Shown here piece after piece: positions 56,466 to 64,000 of a DNA stretch of 64,000 bases. The position numbers and the translations under genes are program-made. The stretch spans positions 372,001 to 436,000 of the forward strand of contig NW_021940919.1 of assembly GCF_004337985.1 (NCBI RefSeq), read 5' to 3'. The notes below the pieces were generated by a model. That model had not been told where the DNA came from, did no database searches, and saw only the letters and a list, made by a program, of their open reading frames with translations. Position 1 is the stretch's first letter. The number at the start of each line of letters is the position of its first letter. The DNA is from Pyricularia pennisetigena (taxonomy: Eukaryota > Ascomycota > Sordariomycetes > Magnaporthales > Pyriculariaceae).

Positions 56466-59400
56466 ATGCGATTCTCGGCCATCCTTCTCACAGCCATCCA
56501 CCTTTGTGGTGTGTATGCGCTGAGCCGTCGCGATGAGATCCTGGAACAGGCAGCCGCGAACGCAGCGAACCAGTATATTGTCGAATACAAGACGGTGCGC
56601 ACCGAAGAATTTCGTCTTTGAAAATCTAGACTCTAGATCTAGATATTTCTTGCCGAACAAACGTAAGAAGCCACTAACTAGTTTATACTCTCCCATTGCT
56701 TCAGACCCAGCTGGCCGCCCGCGATGTAGAGGCATCTCTCGCCTCACTCGAGGGCGTCGCAATCCGCAGCTCTTTCGACAGCCCCATATTCCGCGGCGCC
56801 AGTGTAGAGGTCGCAGATGGACTCGACGCCAAGGGTCTCGCGGCCCTGCCAAACGTCGCACGCGTGTGGCGGAATGAGATCGTCACGGTTGAGGAGGCCA
56901 CGCCCGGCGAGTTCTTCCCTGACGATGCCGCCGCCGTCAAGTACGACGTCTACTCGGCCACTGGAGTCGACAGGCTTCATGCGGATGGTATCTTTGGTCA
57001 AGGCGTCAAGGTCGGCGTCATTGACACCGGTGTTGCGTACAGTCACCCTGCTGTATGTATATTTACCTATCTTGTTATACCTGTTCTTGATTGTGGACCA
57101 GACCAGACATTGACTTGCATGGAAGCTTGGCGGGGGCTTTGGTCCTGGCTTCAAGGTTGCTGGAGGCTGGGATTTTGTGGGCAATGGGGCGTTTCCGTCG
57201 GACCCAAAGAAGCCCGACGCCGACCCGGACGACCAGAGAGGCCATGGAACCCACGTCGCTGGCATCATTGCCGGTGTAGGCAAGGCTTGGACCGGCGTCG
57301 CCCCCAACGCTACCATATATGCCTACAAGGTCATGGGCACACTGGACGTGACCGACGTGGAGACACTGATCGAAGCCCTTCTGAGGGCCTATGACGATGG
57401 CATGGACGTTATCACCATCAGCATTTCGACCCCGGCCGGCGGTGGCTTTGCCGATATTGCCTGGGCAGAGGTTGCATCTCGAATCGTGGAGCAAGGAACC
57501 GTGGTCACCATGTCTGCCGATAACAAAGGCGACAGGGGCTTGTTCTGGATCGGCGACGGGTCTTCGGGTCGTAACGTGATTGCCGTCGCTTCCGTCGATG
57601 CCAACTCGAGTGCATCGGCCGCCTTCACTCTTGACTTTCACGCAGCAGATGGCACCAAGAAGAGTGTTGTTTCGGGATACATTGCTGCTCCAAAACACTG
57701 GCCATCTACAATCCGCGACTGGCCGGTGATCCCAATGAACTTCAACACCAGCGATCCTGCAGACGGATGCAACCCGTACCCCGCCGGCACGCGGAATCTT
57801 ACAAACACAATCCCCCTTGTCCGCCGTGGAACCTGCACGTTTGCTGTCAAGCTTGGTCACCTCGCCGCCCTCGGCGCTCAATATGTCATGATATACAACA
57901 ACGACAGCCCACTTCTCGACCCGAGCACAGACGATGCCAAGCAGAGCATGGGACTGGTCACAGCCGCGACAGGCAAAGCCATCATCGAAGCCGTGAAGGC
58001 CGGAGGAAACGTGACGGCCAGCTTCACACTCGACCCGGAATCCCCCGTGGGCATACCGAACCCATCCGGAGGCCGCCCCAGCATCTTTACTTCATGGGGC
58101 CCCCTGTACGACCTCACCCCGAAGCCCGAGATTGCCGCACCCGGCGGGCTCATCTTCAGCACGTACCTCAACGGTGGCTATCTGCAGATGAGCGGCACCA
58201 GCATGGCGACCCCCTACGTCGCCGCAACCGCGGCGCTGTATATTGGTGTCCACGGCGGCGGGGACAGGGCGAGCCGCCCAGCCGGGTTCGCGGCCCAGGT
58301 GCGCAGGAGAATCATCACGAGCGGCATGGCCCTCCCCTGGTCCGATGGCAGCGAGACGGACTTTGGCGTGGCGGCGAGCGTGGCGCAGGTGGGAAACGGG
58401 CTGGTCAACGCCTACAAGGTCGTCAAGTACGACACGGCGGTCGACTCTGAGCCCCTGGCTCTCAACGATACTGCCAACTTTCATGGGGAGCAGAAGATTG
58501 TCGTGTGGAACAATGGGAGCTCCGCCGTGACCTACACCGTGTCTGTTTCTGCATCTGGGGGCTTTGAGATGTTTAATGCCCAGGGCCAGGTGAAGAAGTT
58601 TACAGAGATCAGCCCTCTCGCCATGGAGGTTGACGCTCAGGTGCCTGAGCCTTTTGTGCTTCAGGCTGGGGAGGAAAAGACGGTCAGGTATGTTCTGCGT
58701 CTGTCGATCTCGGCCTGTTGCTGCGGCGCGCGAGCTTGCCCACTGACCTGAACCCAATCAATCCTCAGTATAACATTCGCCAACCCATACAGCAAGGGAT
58801 GGAACGCAAAAGTGCTGCCCATATACAGCGGCAAGGTTTTGATCTCGGGCAGCAACGGCGAGCAGCTGTCTGTCCCCTACCTTGGTAAGTTTTCCTTCTT
58901 GGGTATCGATCATCAAAAAACATCAATCCTCGCACAGTACTAACGGTGTCCACCCTCCATAGGCATGGCCTCGGACCTCGAAGCCGAGATGAATCCTATA
59001 TGGGCGACTGGCTTCCCTTTTTCCAGGTCGGGTACGGGATTTGTAGATATAAAAGTCAAGGCATACTACACCTTCAACCTTAGCCGCACCACCCAGGACT
59101 TTCCCAAGATCTTCACCAGCCTTCGGTACGGATCCGATCAAGTGCGGTGGGATGTAAGTCCACTCTTTTTTTACAACTTTGATCACGAGAACGGCAAATC
59201 CAGATGGAAGCTGACAAGAAGCAACAAAAAAAACATAGATCTTCGAGGCGGGATGGACCGAAGCCAGCTGGACGTGGCCCCTCGTCCCCGGCACGGGCGG
59301 CTACATCGGCCCTGTTGCGGAGTGGACGCAGGACGCCAACTACGTCCCGGGACGGCACAACGCCAGCCTCGTCACACCGCTCCCCCGGCCCGCCGGTACC

Positions 59401-59705
59401 CGCCACGGGAGCAACCAGTTCTTTTGGCTCGGAAGGCTGGGCCACAATGGGTCTCAGATCGCGCCGGGCAACTACACGTATGTGGTCTCTTTTTACTCCC
59501 CTCCCAGTGATTAGCAAACTGTTTTGCATCCCCAAACCCTTTTGACTGACCTGGTTTTTTTTTCTTTTTTTTTTTTTTGGTTTATAGGATGCGTTTTGCC
59601 GCCCTCAGGCCGTTTGCGGATCCGGCAAAGTCCGAGTCGTGGAGCTTGTTCACGACGCCCGAGATACAGGTGCGGCCGTGTCCTGGGTGTGTCGACTTGC
59701 CCTAG
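56466..59705 (+). CDS. Secreted subtilisin-like serine protease with PA domain
   Basis: Seven exons: 56466-56594, 56705-57052, 57126-58687, 58769-58884, 58963-59153, 59239-59477, 59588-59705, in frame to 900 residues. A signal peptide (MRFSAILLTAIHLCGVYA) and an I9-type propeptide (QYIVEYKT...VARVWRNEIVTVE) precede the S8 domain. The triad is intact: D150 in GVIDTGV, H199 in RGHGTHVAG and S518 in SGTSMATPYVA. A protease-associated domain is inserted between His and Ser (about 340-430: IPLVRRGTCTFAVK...YVMIYNND), as in Vpr/C5a-peptidase-like enzymes. After the catalytic domain come an Fn3-like region and a C-terminal beta-rich domain with the exon 6 segment IFEAGWTEASWTWPLV. Fungal members of this class act in extracellular protein degradation and often in host contact. 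The last exon ends in a short Cys-containing tail (VRPCPGCVDLP). Exon joins are all in frame; the family is certain. Confidence 0.9.
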
Positions 59706-60104
59706 TTGAATATAGCGTTGGATGACATGTGTTGGTTACTAGTATATCGGGGACTTGAAGAAGGCGCATATACTAGTTCTTCTCGCAGCATCAACATCCA
59801 TACGTCTATTACATACAGTAGGGACCCAGTCACGTTCTCAATAGACTTGGACCAATAGGCGAACACATCAGACCCAATCCAACACAAACTTTGTTCTTCG
59901 ATGTTTCCCATTGCCGCTTCCTAAGCATGCCGCCCTAACTACTTCCTGCATCTGATACTTGCATCTTTGAGAATCCATGATAACCTTGAGCCAAATAACC
60001 CAGACTCCGTCAAAACGCCCGGTGCTTCGACCCACTATACCATACCCTGGGAACAGATCTCAATCGTAATACCGCTATACAAAAGGCTAGATATGAAACA
60101 ATTA
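59706..60104. other. Intergenic, 0.4 kb
   Basis: No gene seen. The subtilisin and the NLR pseudogene converge here, so this is shared 3' sequence. Confidence 0.5.
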
Positions 60105-60149
60105 TCACGAGGAAACAGCCGCATTCCTGGCACGATCGAGGAGCAGCTG

Positions 60150-60910
60150 ATAAATGGAAATACCGCCCCCATCCAAAGCCTTACTCAAAGGCGTTTTCCC
60201 GTCAAGATTAGCCTTATTTACGTCGGCGCCGCGGTCGATAAGCAGTTTAATTGTTTCGATACAATCGAAATTTCCGTCCAAAGCCCAGAAAAGAGGCATG
60301 TTTCCGTTCAAATTAACTGCGTTTACGCCGGCGCCGCGGTCGATAAACAGTTTAATTGTCTGGATGTAATCAAATTTTCCATCCAAAGCCCAGAAAAGAG
60401 GCGTTTCTCCGCGAGAATTGACAGCGTTTACATCGGCGCCGCGGTCGATCAATAGTTTGATTCCGTCGATATAATTTTTTTTCAAAGCCCAGAAAAGAGG
60501 CGTGTTTCCGTACAAATCAGCTGCGTTTACGTTGGCGCCGCGGTCGATGAGCAGTTTAACTGCCTCGGTATGATTAAGATTTCCGTTCAAAGCCCAGAAA
60601 ATAGGCGTGTTTCCATTCAAATCAACTGCGTTTACGTTGGCGCCGCGGTCGATGAGCAGTTTAACTGCCGCGATATAATTAAGATTTCCGTTCAAAGCGC
60701 AGAAAATAGGCGTTTGTCCTTTATGATTGACCGCGTTTACGTCGGCGCCGCGGCCGATAAGAAATTCGGCTATATGTTCATAGCCCTTGGACACAGCCAC
60801 AAGGAGAGGTGTGTCTCCTTTAGAATCAACCGCATCCACGTCGACGCCGTAGTCGAGAAGCAGTTTGATTAGGTCGATTTGACAATCATCATCTCTCCCA
60901 GAAGCACAGA
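60150..60910 (-). repeat. Seven near-identical ankyrin repeats (99/105-bp period)
   Basis: Tandem array inside the NLR gene with unit spacing of 105, 105, 99, 105, 105 and 99 bp. The conserved core GGCGCCGCGGTCGAT recurs in most units. The protein unit is xADVNAVxxxGxTPLFWAL followed by a variable loop and IKLLIDRG. Five units are 35 residues long through a two-residue insertion in the loop, longer than the usual 33. High DNA identity points to recent unit exchange or expansion, as known for repeat domains of fungal NLRs. Confidence 0.9.
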
Positions 60911-61886
60911 GAAATGAAAGCCACGTGCTGTCCAAAGATTCTAGGTTGGCCCGTTGCGTCATACAAAAGAGGTCGACCAGTTGTGCATTCCCTCCTTGGA
61001 CCAGAAAATAAAAAATTCCCTTCTCGTCAGAGAACTGGAGGCCCCGACCAAAAACATAAGACAATCGCTCATACTCCGAAGTGTTTAGCGAGAGGTCCTC
61101 TGACAGTTGGCTCGTTATGTTCTTTTGTTGACAGGTTTCGATCAAACTTTCGATCATAGCCTGGACAGCCTCAGTGCTTTTCGTAGCAAGCGCCGCAAAA
61201 ATAGGCGTTCCGTATCTCTCATTTTCTACCTCAAAGCAGGACAAGGCGTTTGGTAGAATTTTGATAAGACTCCCCAGGTTGGCCTCGGCTAAAATATAGC
61301 GCCAGGTGACTGATGGCGTATAGTGAAGGGTTTTGCATCGCTGCAGTAAGTTGTGTTGCGATACCCAGTTCGCAAGGGGAAATTCTTGGAGAAAATCTTT
61401 CTGGCTTAAGCTGTATTTCTCAGCCCTGTCGCAATGAAAAAGGATGTTACCGTGTGCATAGGCCAGGAAATGCAGTCTGGTGGTTGCGACTTCACAGATC
61501 GCAGGTGCTGGCGCCGAGTGAGCTTCGGGCCTCGGAGAAAAAAGGTTAAAGTAGATGACGGGGTCGCTTGTGATATATGACAGACAGGTTCGCTTTAGCA
61601 CCTCGTGGCTTTGCCCCTCGGGATTCGTCTCAGCATCTGGCCAGATCGTTTGGAGGCCATTGTCTTTTAGTAAAAAGTCTCGCACGGACTCGTGGATGAA
61701 CTGGATTGTAGGACGCCTAGATTTGGTCGCCTCAACCAATCCCTTTGAGCTATCGAGCACAAACTTGGCGATTTCATCGTCTGTGATATTTTCCGCATGG
61801 TATGCGGCTAGGTTTTCTGGCTCACTCCCAGAAACGATGGCGAAGTAAAGCTCCTTCGGGGTAAGAGGCCGCCTCGCGAAGAGCAC

Positions 61887-61889
61887 CTA
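61887..61889 (-). other. In-frame stop codon (TAG) inside the NLR frame
   Basis: The codon between ...LLLCVQ and VLFARRPL... is TAG. The expected TGG differs by one G-to-A change, which on the plus strand is C-to-T in a CpA context, the preferred dinucleotide for repeat-induced point mutation. Confidence 0.9.
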
Positions 61890-63095
61890 CTGTACGCATA
61901 ACAGGAGATTCGGTGCGTTGGTAGTGTCGCGAGTAAGTATATTTTGAAACAAAGTATGAAGATCGGCAGGTATTTCGGCAAGCCGCTGTCTAAGTTGGAA
62001 CTCGAGCCCACGGCCAGCATCGCATTCCTTGTTGAGTATTTTGACCACAAGGACGACCCACATGAACACGCCTGACGCCTTCTTCTGGAGATCGGACCGG
62101 ATCCTCCCCAGACAGTTTTCTTCATTTATATATAAAGTACTGTCGATGTAGCTCGCAATGTTTTGCTGATGCCCTTGCCTGTCCTCGAGGATGATGCTAC
62201 TTCCTTTCCTGGTGGTGATATGCGGATAGTGTCTGCTAGCGAAGCAGACGTGGAGCCGATTGCCAAAGTTGCAAAGGCCACTTAAATGTGCGATCATATC
62301 CCGGACTTGCTGTTCTTCACATTCATCTAGAGCATCGATGAAGCAAACAACAGGGGCCCTATCAACATCTTTCACGGTCTTGGTCTCGTCGAAGAGCAGC
62401 CTAACGGTATCGCCAAAGAGCCCCCTGACTGACTCGACATTCCATTGAGTGCCCTTGGGATATCCGTCTAAAACAGACTTAAGGTGTGGGTATAGCTGGA
62501 GAAGCTGCACCAGCAATGATCGATATAGACCAAGGGTACCCTTCTCCATGTCGTTGCCTCGTGCGTTGAAGAAGAAGGAGATGGTTGTCGACTGTCTTTG
62601 CTTTCGTTGTGTCTGTTTTTCTGCCTGGTTGAGCAAAAACTTCATCATCGTAGACTTCCCAGCACCAGGTTTTCCTTTTATCCATAGGAAGTAGCCGACA
62701 TCGCGCGATATGTCGTCCCTCAACCACTCGCGGTACGCTTGGTCCTGTAAGATCCAGCTGCAGGTTTGAAAATGTGCTTGCTCGATGTTCTTCTGGCGCG
62801 CGCCCATCTGATCGAATTTCAGCGTGTCGAAAATTGTTTTTCGGTGTTCGTCCTGCCTCTCGCGGTCCTGCCTCTCGCGTTCCCGACGCTCTCGGTCGTC
62901 CTCACCCTCGCGCAACTGTAGCACATTACCGTTGTGGATGATGTTTACATCTCGGCCAGCAGCGAGGTGGCCACTATTCTGGATGCCTTGGCCAGCGAAG
63001 TGGTTTGGTTCCCGGCAAGAATCATGGTCGGGGCGGGGTGCTTTGTCGGATTCGGCGTTATCGTGATGCTTCAGCTGTGATGGCAGGCGTTCCAT

Positions 63096-63937
63096 TTTTG
63101 TGTCTACATATGGACGGATGAGCCCCTAGAGAAACTCTGGCTGAACCCCGCGAGGTCGCGAAATGGATCTGGTTGTAGAGTGGCGGTCTGTGACAGTGTA
63201 TTTGGCGTGATTTTACAAACAAAAGGGTTTCTCGAATGACGTGACAATCAACTTGATAAGATCATCGTTCTGGTCTCAGCGAGGCAAGGCTATGGCACGC
63301 CCAGATGAGCGGTCAGCAATCTGAAGGGTCACCACCCGGTGTCTTGGCGCCGTCCCCAACATCCCTAAGCCTAGTGCCCTACCATTTGTTTCTTGCGTTC
63401 CCGAAAACATAGATGGGATCCCAATCCATTGGCACACGGGGGAAGATGCAGCACAATAGCAGTAGATAAATAGAATTTAAGACCATGTGTAAACAATGGA
63501 AAAACGCACCAAGTGGACGATCGCGGCCATGGCCTAGATAAGGATATGAAAAGAGGTGGGAGCCAACAATCCTGAGCAATATACTGGTCGCTTCAAGTTT
63601 CGGCCAGTTCGGCATATTTATCTCGTCGGTGGCCAGAAGTAGTTTAACTGATTGCGTAAAGGGATTGCATAAAGACCGCGAGAATCATTCTAACAGCATT
63701 GATAAGGGTTCAGAACAAATCAGGCAATTGATGGTGGAAAGGTATCGTATTGCTAACAACTTCCGCTGTGAGGAGAATTTAGGCGACTTTGGCAACGTAT
63801 CTTCCCCGCCGATATGCAGTTGAAAAGATGCAGGAAATCTATTTGTCGAGCCAAGGTCTGTTGTGGTGGATTGTGACTGCAAGCAACCATATTTTCGATA
63901 TTGAATTACAACAATCTTATTACAACTTCTACTTAAA
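63096..63937. promoter_or_regulatory. Divergent promoter region of the NLR pseudogene and PNP-type gene
   Basis: 842 bp between two start codons on opposite strands. No gene seen and no clear TATA box. The head-to-head layout means regulation could be shared. Confidence 0.5.
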
Positions 63938-64000
63938 ATGGCGCTGCGTCAAGATTACACGGTTGCCGTTATCTGCGCAATCGGCTTCGAGATGAGCGCC
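63938..64000 (+). CDS. Start of a nucleoside-phosphorylase-like (PNP/UDP) protein, truncated by window end
   Basis: Only 21 codons are present, starting at the ATG in AAAATGGC context. The residues MALRQDYTVAVICAIGFEMS match the first strand and helix of the PNP_UDP_1-type domain found at the N-terminus of many fungal NLRs, usually written YTVAVICALxxEMxAVRxMLDE. In those proteins it is followed by a NACHT or NB-ARC domain and repeats, or it stands alone. Nothing more can be seen here. The start is well placed, since Met-(5-8 residues)-YTVAVICAL is the usual layout. It lies head-to-head with the NACHT-ankyrin pseudogene. The domain call is likely despite the short length; the full architecture is unknown. 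Confidence 0.65.
   Translation, partial: MALRQDYTVAVICAIGFEMSA

Larger units (their letters stand above)
60105..63095 (-). pseudogene. NACHT-ankyrin NLR gene broken by one in-frame TAG
   Basis: One continuous minus-strand reading frame of 995 sense codons, interrupted once by TAG at 61889-61887. Before the stop (402 codons): a Gly/Asn-rich N-terminus, a charged ~85-residue linker (DRERRERERQ...FDQMGARQKNIEQAH), then the NTPase with P-loop GKPGAGKST (141-149), Walker B VVCFIDALDECEE and sensor region CFASRHYPH. After the stop the frame resumes with VLFARRPLTPKELYFAI, the standard continuation of fungal NACHT proteins, where LLLC(I/L)QWVLFA is usual. The TAG therefore sits where a Trp codon (TGG) is expected. 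Then come a helical winged/ARM-like region and seven ankyrin units. Intact fungal NLRs act in non-self recognition and cell death. Alternatives are a sequencing error or readthrough. An intron would remove conserved residues, so it is unlikely. A truncated 402-residue NTPase could still be made. Confidence 0.85.

Noticed and set aside
58092..58757. 221-codon minus-strand frame
   Set aside because: Antisense to the subtilisin catalytic exon.
50760..59705. Dabb protein, orphan, FAD oxidoreductase and protease as a secondary-metabolite cluster
   Set aside because: No backbone enzyme (PKS, NRPS, terpene cyclase), transporter or cluster regulator is present, and two of the proteins are secreted. 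Proximity alone is not enough.
61840..61960. An intron to explain the TAG in the NLR frame
   Set aside because: Acceptors exist at GTACAG or CAGTAG, but any intron of at least 45 bases ending there would remove the conserved LTRDTTNAPNLLLC segment. A point change fits better.
1..64000. CRISPR arrays, rRNA, tRNA or transposase genes
   Set aside because: None seen. The regular repeats present are coding ankyrin units or microsatellites. A tRNA could be missed by eye, and a tRNA scan would settle it.

Overview
The window is nuclear DNA from a filamentous ascomycete, most likely a Sordariomycete. Genes are split by many short introns (about 50-130 bp) with GTRNGT donors, CTRAC-type branch sites and YAG acceptors. 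Intergenic DNA carries frequent poly(A)/poly(T) tracts, and the orthologues (Mec1/ATR, Med17, Cox16, Ura4, phosphofructokinase) are fungal in type. The Magnaporthales are a possible source, but that is an impression and not a demonstrated placement.

Region 1 (1-13.4 kb): a Lyc1-type lysine acetyltransferase; a single-pass membrane nucleotide pyrophosphatase/phosphodiesterase; a nine-exon SNF2 ATPase with an embedded RING finger and a SUMO-interacting motif (Uls1-type SUMO-targeted ubiquitin ligase/translocase); and, on the minus strand, a conserved low-complexity fungal protein. A gene-poor stretch of about 5.5 kb follows (13.4-18.9 kb).

Region 2 (18.9-37.5 kb): COX16 (mitochondrial complex IV assembly) diverges from an eleven-exon MEC1/ATR checkpoint kinase. 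Next come a PARP-type zinc-finger protein with AT-hooks, dihydroorotase (URA4, six exons, minus strand) and a DUF8035-type RS/charged protein.

Region 3 (38.8-48.5 kb): a secreted-then-membrane-anchored, probably lectin-like beta-propeller protein (minus), 6-phosphofructokinase (minus) and Mediator subunit Med17 (plus).

Region 4 (48.9-64 kb) is the most accessory-looking part. It holds a 110-residue protein made of two copies of one 40-residue unit, a Dabb-domain protein, a 213-residue orphan, a secreted bicovalent-FAD berberine-bridge-type oxidoreductase, a secreted subtilisin with a PA domain, and an NLR locus. The NLR locus has a NACHT-ankyrin gene interrupted by one in-frame TAG. Only 842 bp away, in divergent orientation, lies the start of a second gene whose first 21 residues look like the nucleoside-phosphorylase (PNP/UDP) effector domain of fungal NLRs. 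It is cut off by the window end.

Splice models were built by hand from reading frame and splice-site consensus, and all join in frame. Exon coordinates are given in each entry. The strongest leads are the NACHT-ankyrin pseudogene next to a PNP-type partner, the tandem-duplicated mini-protein, and the zinc-finger gene with no visible start codon.
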